Assembly: GCA_045541735.1 (NCBI GenBank)
Contig: JAZQJQ010000064.1
Coordinates: 1 to 14,008, forward strand
From: RUG12395 sp045541735
GTDB taxonomy: Bacteria; Bacillota; Clostridia; Oscillospirales; CAG-272
Direction of reading: 5' to 3'
Length of the DNA stretch: 14,008 nt
Below are positions 1 to 8,255 of the stretch, in pieces; the first letter of the stretch is position 1; the number at the start of each line of letters is the position of its first letter. Under the pieces are notes generated by a model. It did not search any database. It was given only the letters and a program-made list of their open reading frames with translations, and was not told where the DNA came from. A program made the position numbers and the translations under genes.

Positions 1-44
1 TAAAATTATATAAAAACTTCAGGAAGAAAAGGAATAACGATTTT
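1..44 (+). other. Leader of the importer operon with ribosome binding site
   Basis: This AT-rich stub precedes the first gene. Purine-rich stretches at 21-26 (AGGAAG) and 29-33 (AAGGA) are the likely ribosome binding site for the ATG at 45. No convincing -35/-10 pair is visible in the 44 bases, so the operon promoter, or further upstream operon genes, lie outside the window. Confidence 0.5.
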
Positions 45-1148
45 ATGAAAGTTGAATTGCAAAATCTTACAAAGATCTTCCCATCAAGGAACAAAAAAAG
101 TAATGAAGAGGTCATTGCCGTAAATGACTTCACATTTACAATTCCCGACGGTAAGCTTATCGGACTTCTCGGACCCTCAGGTTGCGGAAAGAGTACGACT
201 CTTTATATGATAAGCGGACTCCAGAAGCCAACCGGCGGTAAGATATTCTTTGGTGATGATGACGTCACCGAGCTTTCTACCGAGAATCGAGGAATAGGTC
301 TTGTATTCCAAAATTACGCACTTTATCCCCATATGACTGTACTCCAGAATATTCTTTTCCCTCTGCAGAATCTCAAAGGAGCCGATAAGCTTTCTAAAGC
401 TGAGATGCTTGAGCGTGCTCACGGTGCTGCAAAGCTCGTACAGATCGACGAGCTTATGGAAAGAAAACCCAGTGAGCTTTCCGGCGGACAGCAGCAGAGA
501 GTTGCTATTGCGCGAGCGCTTGTTAAGATGCCCCGTGTTCTTCTTCTGGATGAACCTCTCAGTAACCTTGATGCGCGTCTTCGCCTTCAGACACGTGAGG
601 AGATACGCCGTATCCAGAAAGAGACAGGAATTACCACCGTATTCGTAACGCACGACCAGGAAGAGGCTATGAGCATTTCCGATATGATAGTGGTTATGAA
701 ACTCGGTGTTGTACAGCAGACGGGTAAGCCTCAGGACGTATATGACGATCCCGTTAACCTCTTTGTTGCAAAGTTTCTAGGCACTCCTCCTATAAACGTA
801 CTTGAAGGTAAAGTTGAAGGCGGTAAAGTATTTATTGGAGATGAGGCAGTTCTCGATGTTTCCGGAGTTGACGATAGGGAAGTATATATCGGTATACGCC
901 CGGAGGGATTCGAGCTTGACGATAATGGACCTCTCACTTGTCAACTTGTAAACGTAGAAGTAATGGGCCGCGACGTCAGTGTTGTATCAAAGCACTCTGC
1001 TTCTCTTAATCCTTCGATCCGCTCCATTATCGATGCGGATAATAAGGTAGACCTTGGGGCAGGTGTTGTTAAGTACAGAGTTAAACCCCATAAGTTCTTC
1101 CTCTTTGATAAAAAGACCGAAGAGAGAATCCGTTACGAGGTGAAGTAA
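45..1148 (+). CDS. ABC transporter ATP-binding protein, CUT1 sugar-importer type (MalK/UgpC/MsmK-like)
   Basis: This is the cytoplasmic ATPase that powers the importer encoded by the next three genes. The 367 residues show a complete ABC cassette: Walker A GPSGCGKST (43-51), Q-loop FQN (Q89), signature LSGGQ (145-149), Walker B VLLLDE (165-170), D-loop SNLD (173-176) and switch histidine H203. After about residue 235 there is a TOBE-like regulatory tail with the typical IGIRPE segment. Length and layout match MalK/UgpC/MsmK proteins, which work as dimers on CUT1 permeases. It sits 1 bp before the first permease gene, so it appears dedicated to this system rather than shared, as MsmK-type ATPases often are in Firmicutes. 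Substrate cannot be told from the ATPase. All key residues are intact and the family call is firm. Confidence 0.95.
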   Translation: MKVELQNLTKIFPSRNKKSNEEVIAVNDFTFTIPDGKLIGLLGPSGCGKSTTLYMISGLQKPTGGKIFFGDDDVTELSTENRGIGLVFQNYALYPHMTVLQNILFPLQNLKGADKLSKAEMLERAHGAAKLVQIDELMERKPSELSGGQQQRVAIARALVKMPRVLLLDEPLSNLDARLRLQTREEIRRIQKETGITTVFVTHDQEEAMSISDMIVVMKLGVVQQTGKPQDVYDDPVNLFVAKFLGTPPINVLEGKVEGGKVFIGDEAVLDVSGVDDREVYIGIRPEGFELDDNGPLTCQLVNVEVMGRDVSVVSKHSASLNPSIRSIIDADNKVDLGAGVVKYRVKPHKFFLFDKKTEERIRYEVK

Positions 1149-1149
1149 T

Positions 1150-2094
1150 ATGGTAGACAGTAAACAGCAGTGGAAGGCTTGGATCTATCTGCTTCCCGCC
1201 ATCGTTTTACTGTTAGTTTTCACCGTCTGGCCTATTATAAACACAGTAAGAATGGCATTTATGGAGGGATATAACGGGCTTGCGATCGTTGGCGGTGCTA
1301 CGTTCAAATTCGGTATCGGCAACTTCGCTAAAGTCATAAGTTTTACCTCATTCAGAACAAGCCTTTATAACACAATGCTTCTTTGTGTACTTACGGTTCC
1401 TCTTTCTACTTTTCTCGCGCTTTTGATTGCGGTTGCTCTCAACTCTATCAAACCGCTCAAAAAGACTTTACAGACGATTTTCTTTCTTCCGTACGTAACA
1501 AACTCTATTGCGATCGGTATGGTATTTGCCGCGATGTTTAACATTGTTGGTAACATGGGTACGGATGGGCATGATATCATCATTACGGCTGGCATTATCA
1601 ATAACTGCATTGAATTTTTCGGAGGCGAGCCAATTAACTGGATCAATGCAGGCTCAAGTTATTGGGCTAATATGACTGTAATGGTGGTCTACATAGTATG
1701 GAACGCGCTTCCTTTTAAGATACTTGTCCTTCTGGGCGGTCTTCAGAGTGTAAACAAGCAATATTACGATGCGGCAAAGGTTGACGGTACACCTAAGAGC
1801 CGAGTGTTTACCAGAATAACGGTTCCGCTTCTTTCTCCGATGCTTGCTTACGTTATCATAACCGGTTTCATAGGCGGTTTCAAGGAATATTCCAGCATTG
1901 TCGGCATATTCGGAGAGGATATGGGACCCGCAGGTGCACCACGCAGACTTAACACCATCGTTGGTTACATCTACGATGCACTCCCCAAGATGAATTACGG
2001 CCAGGCAAGTGCCGCTGCTCTTATTCTGTTTGCTATTATCTTCGTTGTTACGATGATAAACCTACAGGTAAGTAAAAAGCGAGTTCATTATTGA
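1150..2094 (+). CDS. CUT1-type ABC permease, MalF/UgpA-like subunit
   Basis: One of two integral membrane subunits of the importer. The 314-residue protein begins with a short basic N-terminus and a strong membrane helix (about 11-31), followed by several more hydrophobic segments, consistent with six helices. The EAA loop that docks on the ATPase is at about 204-230, with core DAAKVDGTPKS and a following ITVPLLSP. The length fits UgpA/MsmF proteins rather than the larger MalF of enterobacteria. The start is supported by a GAGGTGA ribosome binding site at 1137-1143 inside the end of the ATPase gene, and only one base separates the two genes, so translation is probably coupled. It pairs with the permease that follows. 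Substrate is unknown. Confidence 0.93.
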   Translation: MVDSKQQWKAWIYLLPAIVLLLVFTVWPIINTVRMAFMEGYNGLAIVGGATFKFGIGNFAKVISFTSFRTSLYNTMLLCVLTVPLSTFLALLIAVALNSIKPLKKTLQTIFFLPYVTNSIAIGMVFAAMFNIVGNMGTDGHDIIITAGIINNCIEFFGGEPINWINAGSSYWANMTVMVVYIVWNALPFKILVLLGGLQSVNKQYYDAAKVDGTPKSRVFTRITVPLLSPMLAYVIITGFIGGFKEYSSIVGIFGEDMGPAGAPRRLNTIVGYIYDALPKMNYGQASAAALILFAIIFVVTMINLQVSKKRVHY

Positions 2095-2104
2095 GAGGTG
2101 CGGC

Positions 2105-2998
2105 ATGACTAATATTAATAACAACGTAATGCAAGAAAAGAACGTTCGCTCTGTCTCCATTCGGCAGGGAGTTATGCAGGTGCTTTTTAAGGTCCTTGTT
2201 TATGCTTTTCTTATTCTTATGGCGCTCATCGTCATATTCCCGTTTTATTGGATGGTCATATCATCGCTAAAGACTCTTTCCGAATACCGTTTGGCAGTTC
2301 CAACGTTCTGGCCTAAGCAAATTATGCTCGGCAATTATGCAGAAGCGTTTACTACTGCGAGCCTCGGAAGACTTTTCCTTAATACTGCATACGTCGGTAT
2401 AGTTTCGACCCTTCTTTCGCTTGTTATCACGGTGCTTTCAGCTTTTGCTTTCGCACGTCTTGAGTTCAAAGGAAAGGATGCAATGTTCGGGGCTTTGCTG
2501 GCAACTATGATGATCCCGGGTGAACTTTTCACCATTACAAACTATGCTACCATAAACTCTTTTGATTGGATGCATACTTTTAAGGTACTTATTTTCCCGT
2601 TTCTTGTAAGTGTGTTTTACATTTATCTGCTCAGGCAGAATTTTATGCAGATACCAAACGAGCTATATCTTGCGGCTAAGGTCGACGGAACGAGTGATCT
2701 CAAATACCTCTGGAAGGTAATGATCCCTATGTCTCTTCCCACGCTTATATCTATTACTATCCTTAAAATGATGGGTGCGTGGAACTCATATGTTTGGCCT
2801 AACCTCGTTGCAAATGATGAAGCGCACAGACTTATTACCAACGGTCTTCGTAACGCATTTACAGATGCTACGGGAGACGTTAACTTCCCCGTGCAGATGG
2901 CAGCAGTTGCCATCGTTTCCGCACCGCTGTTCCTTGTGTTCATCTTCTTGCGCAAGTACATTATGTCGGGCGTTAGCCGCAGCGGTATAAAAGGTTGA
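2105..2998 (+). CDS. CUT1-type ABC permease, MalG/UgpE-like subunit
   Basis: Second integral membrane subunit of the importer. The 297 residues carry a polar N-terminus of about 28 residues, a first membrane helix at about 28-53 ending in the PFYWM segment common in MalG-type permeases, and further hydrophobic helices. The EAA loop lies at about 187-210, with core LAAKVDGTSD and downstream IPMSLP. The C-terminus ends in a short basic tail (SGVSRSGIKG), as is usual in this subunit. The start is supported by AGAGGTG at 2094-2100, four bases before the ATG. It lies 10 bp after the partner permease and 52 bp before the binding-protein gene. The family call is firm and the cargo is not known. Confidence 0.93.
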   Translation: MTNINNNVMQEKNVRSVSIRQGVMQVLFKVLVYAFLILMALIVIFPFYWMVISSLKTLSEYRLAVPTFWPKQIMLGNYAEAFTTASLGRLFLNTAYVGIVSTLLSLVITVLSAFAFARLEFKGKDAMFGALLATMMIPGELFTITNYATINSFDWMHTFKVLIFPFLVSVFYIYLLRQNFMQIPNELYLAAKVDGTSDLKYLWKVMIPMSLPTLISITILKMMGAWNSYVWPNLVANDEAHRLITNGLRNAFTDATGDVNFPVQMAAVAIVSAPLFLVFIFLRKYIMSGVSRSGIKG

Positions 2999-3050
2999 TA
3001 GACCCTTGCGGTCATTAACATATAAACAAAAAATCAGGAAGGAAAAGACA

Positions 3051-4463
3051 ATGAAAAAGAGAATTGCAGCAATACTCCTTACTCTTACCATGCTTATCGG
3101 CATGGCGGCAATGACAGGCTGCGGCACTAAGACTGCCCAGGTGAACTTTGTTGTTCCCGAAGGCGGCTATGACGGAAGCGCTGTCACCATTTACTTCGAT
3201 CACACCATGGGCTCCAACCTCAGAGACGTACTTGACCTCTACATTAAAGAGTTCAATAAGCTCTATCCCAACATCACCATAGTTCATGAGCAGGTCGGTA
3301 ACTATGATGACGTACGTGATAACATCGCGGTTGAGCTTACCGTCGGCAATCAGCCCGACATCGCTTACTGCTATCCGGATCACGTTGCACTTTACAACAT
3401 TTCCGGCAGAGTTATTACTCTTGATGCACTTATAGACAGCAACGTTGAGGTGACCCGCGCTGACGGTACTACCGAGATTCTCGGTCTTACCGATGCTCAG
3501 AAAGCTGATTTCATCGAAGGATATTATAACGAGGGCAAGCAGTTCGGCGACGGACTTATGTACACACTTCCTCTCAGCAAATCTACAGAGGTTCTTTATT
3601 ATAATAAGACCTTCTTTGAAGCGAATAACCTTTCCGTTCCTACAACGTGGGACGAGCTTGAAGCTCTTTGCAAGAAGATCAAGGAGCTTGACCCCGGTTC
3701 AATTCCGTTAGGTTATGACTCTGAATCCAACTGGTTCATTACTATGTGTGAACAGCAGGGTTCTGCATATACCAGTGCTACCGGCGAGCACTTCCTCTTT
3801 GATAATGAAGAGAACCGCGCATTCGTTAAGAAGTTCCGCGAATGGTACAAGCTCGGCTATATCACAACTCAGGAGATCCTCGGCTCTTATACTTCAGAAC
3901 TTTTCAAGTCCGCTGACGGAACAAGAAGCTATATGTCTATCGGTTCTTCTGCCGGAGCTACTCACCAGCGTCCTACCAAGGGTGCTGACGGCAAGTATCC
4001 CTTCGATGTAGGCATTACTACAATTCCTCAGGTAAATGCCGATAACAAGAAGGTCATTTCTCAGGGACCCAGCATCTGCCTCTTCCAGAGTGAGAATCCT
4101 CAGGAGACTGTAGCGGCTTGGCTCTTTATGAAGTACCTCACCACAAATGTTGAGTTCCAGGCAGAGTTCTCTATGGCTTCCGGATACGTTCCCGTACTCA
4201 AGAGCGTTAAGGACAATGCGGTATACGCTGATTTTATCTCCAAGGCTGACGGCGGTGATTACATTTCCGCTCTCTCCGCGAAGATATGTCTTGACCAGGA
4301 ATCCGCATATTACACCTCTCCCGCATTTATGGGCTCTTCCGATGCACGCGATGCGGTTGGTCTTCTTATGCAGACTTGCCTTGTTGATCCCGGTGCAGAT
4401 GTAGAGGCAATCATCGATAAAGCATTTAAGGAAGCAATCACTACCTGCAGAGAAGGTAACTGA
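3051..4463 (+). CDS. Extracellular solute-binding lipoprotein of the CUT1 importer (SBP family 1)
   Basis: This lipid-anchored receptor captures the ligand outside the cell and delivers it to the two permeases. The 470-residue protein has a basic start, a hydrophobic core and a lipobox ending at C24 (MTGC). Mature segments typical of family-1 binding proteins include a helix and strand at about 56-78 (YIKEFNKLYPNITI), the GNQPDIAY turn at 99-106, and the hinge region STEVLYYNKTFFE at 178-190 followed by VPTTWDEL (196-203). I chose the ATG at 3051 because AGGAAGGAAAAG at 3036-3047 is well placed for it. An upstream in-frame TTG at 3006 would put 15 charged residues before the signal peptide. 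The family mostly binds sugars, oligosaccharides or glycerol phosphates. The exact ligand is open, and the nuclease gene that follows makes a nucleic-acid-derived ligand worth testing. Confidence 0.92.
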   Translation: MKKRIAAILLTLTMLIGMAAMTGCGTKTAQVNFVVPEGGYDGSAVTIYFDHTMGSNLRDVLDLYIKEFNKLYPNITIVHEQVGNYDDVRDNIAVELTVGNQPDIAYCYPDHVALYNISGRVITLDALIDSNVEVTRADGTTEILGLTDAQKADFIEGYYNEGKQFGDGLMYTLPLSKSTEVLYYNKTFFEANNLSVPTTWDELEALCKKIKELDPGSIPLGYDSESNWFITMCEQQGSAYTSATGEHFLFDNEENRAFVKKFREWYKLGYITTQEILGSYTSELFKSADGTRSYMSIGSSAGATHQRPTKGADGKYPFDVGITTIPQVNADNKKVISQGPSICLFQSENPQETVAAWLFMKYLTTNVEFQAEFSMASGYVPVLKSVKDNAVYADFISKADGGDYISALSAKICLDQESAYYTSPAFMGSSDARDAVGLLMQTCLVDPGADVEAIIDKAFKEAITTCREGN

Positions 4464-4471
4464 TCTTAAGT

Positions 4472-5827
4472 ATGAAAACGCTTTTTAAGTGCTTATTTAC
4501 ATTACTTTCCGTTCTTCTTATTATCTTGCTTGTTTCTTGTGAAACTGGAGATAGACCGGAAAAGACCGATGAATCCGATATTCCGATAGTCGACTTCGCT
4601 TCAGAGCTGAAACTTAATATGGGTTCTTTTACCTTGAAGCAGGAAGTTACCGTAAAGAATTTTGTTGACGGAGATACTGTTCATTTCAACGTTCCTGTTG
4701 AAGTAATGCCGGAAGGTATTTTCAAGGCTAGGTTCCTTGGAATAAACACTCCTGAGTCTACCGGTAAGATAGAGCAGTACGGCAAAGCCGCCTCTGCTTT
4801 TACAAAAGGCAGACTCAAGGATGCCGTTTCAATTATTATTGAATCTGATACCGCTACGTGGAATGCCGATTCCACAGGTAACAGATATCTTGTTTGGGTA
4901 TGGTATAAAACTGCTGATATGTCGGATTATCGCAACTTGAATGTTGAGATCCTTCAGAACGGTCTAGCCATTGCTTCAAATTCCAACAATAATATTTACG
5001 GCAGTATTTGTATGTCGGCTATTGACCAGGCTCGCAGGCAGAAACTGAATGTATATTCCGGCGTTAAGGATCCCGATTTTTATGACGGCGCTGCCGTTGA
5101 GCTGACTTTAAGGGAGCTGCGAACCAATATCGAAGCATACAGGGATATTCTTGTTGCTTTTGAATGCATCGTCGCTGCTAATGCAAGCGATACCGTTTAC
5201 GTTGAGCAGTTTGATGAGGAAACCGGTTTATACTACGGTATTTCCGTATATTACGGGAACAGCGGTGTAGGTGGAGACGGTTTAAAGATCCTTAATATAG
5301 GTAATAAGGTAAGAATAGTCGGCAAGGTACAGTATTACGAAACGGGTGAGACCTGGCAGATATCCGGACTAAAATACCGCGCTATGAAACCCGATGATCC
5401 GGAAAATATTCAATTTATCAGTTCCGGGCATAGCGGCGCTTTCGTATCAACTGATCCCGAAACCTTCAAAAACGGCAAGCTTGTCGTCGCTGTTACAGAT
5501 ACAGACAGCGGGGAAGAAAAGGATGTTTCGTTTGATTACGCCGAGCTTGTAATGAATACGTCCGTTCAAATGAGCGATCTTGCTGTAAAAAGCGTTTACA
5601 CTACTCAAAATGAGAGCAGCTCCGCTAATGGCGCGATGACTCTCACCTGCCAAAACGGTAGTACGGTAATAACTGTACGTACCGCAGTCCTCCGCGATGC
5701 TTCCGGAAATTTGATTACCGAAGAAGCATTTTTAGGAAAGACCATTGACGTAAAAGGAATTGTCGATTATTTTGACGGCGAGTATCAGATCAAGGTCTTT
5801 ACGATCGATAATATCACTATTAAATAA
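4472..5827 (+). CDS. Secreted thermonuclease-like lipoprotein (SNase domain plus C-terminal OB-like region)
   Basis: Predicted surface nuclease cutting DNA or RNA phosphodiester bonds. The signal peptide ends in a lipobox at C23 (LVSC), so the enzyme should be lipid-anchored outside. The SNase domain spans about 55-190: DGDT at 66-69, catalytic arginine R87 in ARFLG, NTPES at 92-96 with catalytic glutamate E95, and second arginine R138 in GNRYLVW, aligning with R35, E43 and R87 of the Staphylococcus enzyme. The calcium ligand D40 is replaced by N92 and one residue is inserted before R138. The rest of the protein (about 195-451) is beta-rich and looks like two OB-like modules (about 205-305 and 355-451), as in multi-domain secreted nucleases such as YhcR. 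The ATG lies 8 bp after the binding-protein stop. The ribosome binding site is weak (AGAAGG at 4451-4456, 15 bases away), suggesting coupled translation. Activity is inferred from the residues, not proven. Confidence 0.85.
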   Translation: MKTLFKCLFTLLSVLLIILLVSCETGDRPEKTDESDIPIVDFASELKLNMGSFTLKQEVTVKNFVDGDTVHFNVPVEVMPEGIFKARFLGINTPESTGKIEQYGKAASAFTKGRLKDAVSIIIESDTATWNADSTGNRYLVWVWYKTADMSDYRNLNVEILQNGLAIASNSNNNIYGSICMSAIDQARRQKLNVYSGVKDPDFYDGAAVELTLRELRTNIEAYRDILVAFECIVAANASDTVYVEQFDEETGLYYGISVYYGNSGVGGDGLKILNIGNKVRIVGKVQYYETGETWQISGLKYRAMKPDDPENIQFISSGHSGAFVSTDPETFKNGKLVVAVTDTDSGEEKDVSFDYAELVMNTSVQMSDLAVKSVYTTQNESSSANGAMTLTCQNGSTVITVRTAVLRDASGNLITEEAFLGKTIDVKGIVDYFDGEYQIKVFTIDNITIK

Positions 5828-5844
5828 TTAGTTAGGAGAAAATA

Positions 5845-7488
5845 ATGAAAAGATCAATTTGTTTTGCTCTTTTGCTTGCTCTTTGCATCTCCGTTTTTGC
5901 CGCATGCGGCAATACCGCTACCGAAACGGTAGATCCCTTAGAGTCTGCTAAGGATTATGTTTACAATACTTACAAGAACGCTTCTGAAGTTTACATTGCT
6001 GACTACAAGGTAATCGCACAGATACTTGTAGGCGATAAGACCTTTGCGGTTGAGTGGACAACCGACGCTGCCGAAGAGAACGTTAAGCTTGTTAAGGGTG
6101 CGGATAATATGTACACCGTTGATATTAACGAGAAAAATCCCGAGGAAGTTACCTATACTCTTACCGCAACCGTTAAGGACGAGAACGGCAAGGCTGTTTC
6201 CGTTTCTTTCAAGCGCCGCACTCCTGCCGCTATCATTGTTGATGAAGGTATGAGCTACGAAGAGATAGTTGCAGCAGCATACAAGCTTGAAGACGGCATC
6301 GCGATGGACGGCGACTTCCGCCTTTACGGTAAAATAGTAAAGATCGATACTCCTTGGAGTGACCAGTATAAGAACATTACTGTTACCATTCAGATCGGAG
6401 AACTCGCTGATAAACCTATTATGTGCTACCGTCTCGCAGGCGATGGTGCTGATAAGCTTGCTGTTGGCGATATGATCACCGTTGAAGGTAAGATCAAGAA
6501 TTATAAGGGCACGATTGAATTTGACGCAGGCTGCCAGCTTCTTTCCGTTGGCTACGAGAAGAAGGATCAGTCCGCCATCCTTGAGGCTGCATATAAGCTT
6601 GAGGACGGTCTCGCCATGACCGAACCCACCACTCTCACAGGTGTTATAAACAAGATCGATACTCCTTGGAGCGATCAGTATAAGAACATCACCGTTACCA
6701 TCATCTGCGATGGCGATGAGGCACATCCTATGATGTGTTACCGTCTCGCCGGTGAAGGTGCTGATAAACTTGCTATTGGCGATACCATCACGGTTACCGG
6801 TACTATCAAGAACTATAAGGGCACAATTGAGTTTGATGCAGGTTGTACTCTTGATAGCGTTATAAAGAATGAAGCCCCCGCACCCGAAGCTCCCGAGGAT
6901 CCTGCTGAGATCGTTAAAGCAGCATTCGAGCTTGCTGAAGGCGGTGCACTTCCTTATAACTGCCAGCTTACCGGTGTTATTGCTGCGATAGATACTCCTT
7001 ACAGTGAGCAGTACGGTAACATTACCGTTACTATCGCTGTCAACGACAAAGCAATTCAGTGCTTCCGTCTGAAGGGCGATGGTGCAGCTGATCTTGCTGT
7101 AGGTGATCACATCATCGTAAAGGGTAATATCACTAACTATAAGGGCACTGTACAGTTCGGTGCAGGATGTGAGCTCGTTACAAAGATCTCCTTCCTTCCC
7201 GAGGATATCGTTAAGGCTGCTTTTGAGCTTGCAGAGGGTGAATCAATGCCTTACTCTGTCGAGCTTAAAGGCGAGATCGTGTCTATTGACACTCCCTACA
7301 GCGAGCAGTACAAGAACGTAACTGTTACTATCAAGGTTGCCGACAAAAACATTCAGTGCTTCCGCCTTAAAGGCGAGGGCGCGGATAAGCTTGCCGTTGG
7401 CGATCTTATAACCGTAAAGGGTACTCTTACGAACTATAAGGGTACCGTGCAGTTCGGTTCCGGCTGCGAGGTTATGATCGAAGGCTGA
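5845..7488 (+). CDS. Surface lipoprotein with Ig-like domain and four tandem OB-like repeats
   Basis: Function is not established. The 547-residue protein has a signal peptide with lipobox at C21 (FAAC), so it should be anchored on the outer face of the membrane. Residues about 30-128 resemble a degenerate bacterial Ig-like domain (VEWTTD, then a YTLTATVKDENGK strand). Four repeats of 92-97 residues then follow at 139-235, 243-339, 354-445 and 453-547. Each has an amphipathic helix, the motif IDTPxSxQYxNxTVTI, then GDxIxVxGxIxNYKGTxxFxxGC. That pattern fits the OB-fold found beside secreted nucleases, hence a guess of nucleic-acid or nucleotide binding. A short Pro/Ala/Glu-rich linker (about 343-353) separates repeats 2 and 3. 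AGGAGA at 5834-5839 supports the ATG. It is the last gene of the operon, 17 bp after the nuclease. No catalytic motif was seen, so a binding or scaffold role is more likely than an enzyme. Confidence 0.8.
   Translation: MKRSICFALLLALCISVFAACGNTATETVDPLESAKDYVYNTYKNASEVYIADYKVIAQILVGDKTFAVEWTTDAAEENVKLVKGADNMYTVDINEKNPEEVTYTLTATVKDENGKAVSVSFKRRTPAAIIVDEGMSYEEIVAAAYKLEDGIAMDGDFRLYGKIVKIDTPWSDQYKNITVTIQIGELADKPIMCYRLAGDGADKLAVGDMITVEGKIKNYKGTIEFDAGCQLLSVGYEKKDQSAILEAAYKLEDGLAMTEPTTLTGVINKIDTPWSDQYKNITVTIICDGDEAHPMMCYRLAGEGADKLAIGDTITVTGTIKNYKGTIEFDAGCTLDSVIKNEAPAPEAPEDPAEIVKAAFELAEGGALPYNCQLTGVIAAIDTPYSEQYGNITVTIAVNDKAIQCFRLKGDGAADLAVGDHIIVKGNITNYKGTVQFGAGCELVTKISFLPEDIVKAAFELAEGESMPYSVELKGEIVSIDTPYSEQYKNVTVTIKVADKNIQCFRLKGEGADKLAVGDLITVKGTLTNYKGTVQFGSGCEVMIEG
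6259..7485 (+). repeat. Four in-gene tandem repeats (OB-like modules) in AABB arrangement
   Basis: Repeat units run at 6259-6549, 6571-6861, 6904-7179 and 7201-7485. Units 1 and 2 share YKLEDG, TPWSDQYKNITVTI, MCYRLAG and KGTIEFDAGC. Units 3 and 4 share AAFELAEG, TPYSEQY, IQCFRLKG and KGTVQFG. Similarity is visible at DNA level too: the stretch beginning ATCGATACTCCTTGGAG recurs at 6343 and 6655. The pattern implies an old split into A and B types, each later duplicated. Confidence 0.9.
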
Positions 7489-7496
7489 TATTAGTT

Positions 7497-7534
7497 AAAA
7501 AAGCCGTCTATCGCTTAAGATAGACGGCTTTTTT
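7497..7534. terminator. Bidirectional intrinsic terminator between convergent operons
   Basis: A perfect 10-bp stem (7503-7512 GCCGTCTATC with 7519-7528) and 6-base loop are flanked by A6 on the left (7497-7502) and T6 on the right (7529-7534). It therefore terminates the + strand importer operon, whose stop is 8 bp upstream, and equally the - strand SurE operon. The SurE stop codon (7533-7535) overlaps the edge of the T-tract. Confidence 0.95.
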
Positions 7535-8255
7535 AATTATTAAGATAACTCAATGATTCGTATGCCTTGTTGTCGGTTCGGTCAAATGTGATCGGGGTAA
7601 TGGAAACATATCCGCTGAATACCGCGTCGGTATCAAGAGATATATCATCGGAGCTTTTGTATACACATTTTCCGGTAGGTCTGTAAATATTGCCGGAGAT
7701 ATTGGGGAAGTCATCTGAGTAATATGGGCCCCCTTGTCTTGTTATCAGTACTCCTTTTGGCGATGCCGGAATGTTTATATTGTAAATAGAGTTTCTGTCA
7801 AGAAGGTCATTGTTAAAGATAAAATTAAAAACAAGTTCGAGATCGGCCGTCGCGTTTGGATAATCCATAGGGGACACGGATATAGCCAAAGCTTTAACCC
7901 CAAGGACATTTGCTTCGCACGCCGCTCCAACGGTGCCAGAGTATATCATATCTGTACCGATATTCAATCCTTTGTTTATTCCGGAAATGACAAGATCAAA
8001 TTTTTCATGAAGTCCAAGTATCGCAAAGCGAACACAGTCAGCTGGAGTAGAGTCAACGTACCAAGCAGTAACACCCGGGCAAAGTTCAAATTTATTAGCT
8101 TCAAAATCCGAATGAAGCTCTATAGCGTGACTTTTGCCGCTCTGTTCGTTTTTGGGAACCACGCAAAATACTTCGCCAAGTTCTTTGCAAAACTTAACAA
8201 GCGGAATAAGTTGAGCCGCATTCATGCCGTCATCGTTCGTAACAAGTATCCTCAT
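7533..8255 (-). CDS. surE: 5'/3'-nucleotidase SurE
   Basis: Cytoplasmic metal-dependent phosphatase that removes phosphate from nucleoside 5'- and 3'-monophosphates; some members also act on short polyphosphate or on the ends of small oligonucleotides. The 240 residues show the family signature: N-terminal RILVTNDDG with metal ligands D8 and D9, S39 in NEQSGKSHA, DSTPADCVRFAI (68-79), then SGINKGLNIG with N94, and YSGTVGAACEA. I chose the second of two close ATGs (8255 rather than 8261). It gives the family-typical MRILVTNDDG start, forms a 4-bp ATGA overlap with the upstream DHH gene, and leaves 6 bases to a GAGGA ribosome binding site, whereas the first ATG abuts that site. It is the last gene of the three-gene operon and probably acts on the mononucleotides released by its partners. 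Confidence 0.95.
   Translation of the reverse strand: MRILVTNDDGMNAAQLIPLVKFCKELGEVFCVVPKNEQSGKSHAIELHSDFEANKFELCPGVTAWYVDSTPADCVRFAILGLHEKFDLVISGINKGLNIGTDMIYSGTVGAACEANVLGVKALAISVSPMDYPNATADLELVFNFIFNNDLLDRNSIYNINIPASPKGVLITRQGGPYYSDDFPNISGNIYRPTGKCVYKSSDDISLDTDAVFSGYVSITPITFDRTDNKAYESLSYLNN

Noticed and set aside
3001..3013. Small hairpin (GACC-loop-GGTC) between the second permease and the binding-protein gene
   Set aside because: The stem is only 4 bp with no T-tract, too weak to call a terminator or processing site.
3006..3050. Upstream TTG start extending the binding protein by 15 residues
   Set aside because: It has no ribosome binding site and would place a charged stretch before a standard lipoprotein signal peptide that starts at 3051.
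5938..7110. 390-codon open frame on the - strand opposite the OB-repeat gene
   Set aside because: It mirrors the repeated, biased codons of the + strand gene. The + strand frame has a signal peptide, a ribosome binding site and clear domains; the antisense product shows none.
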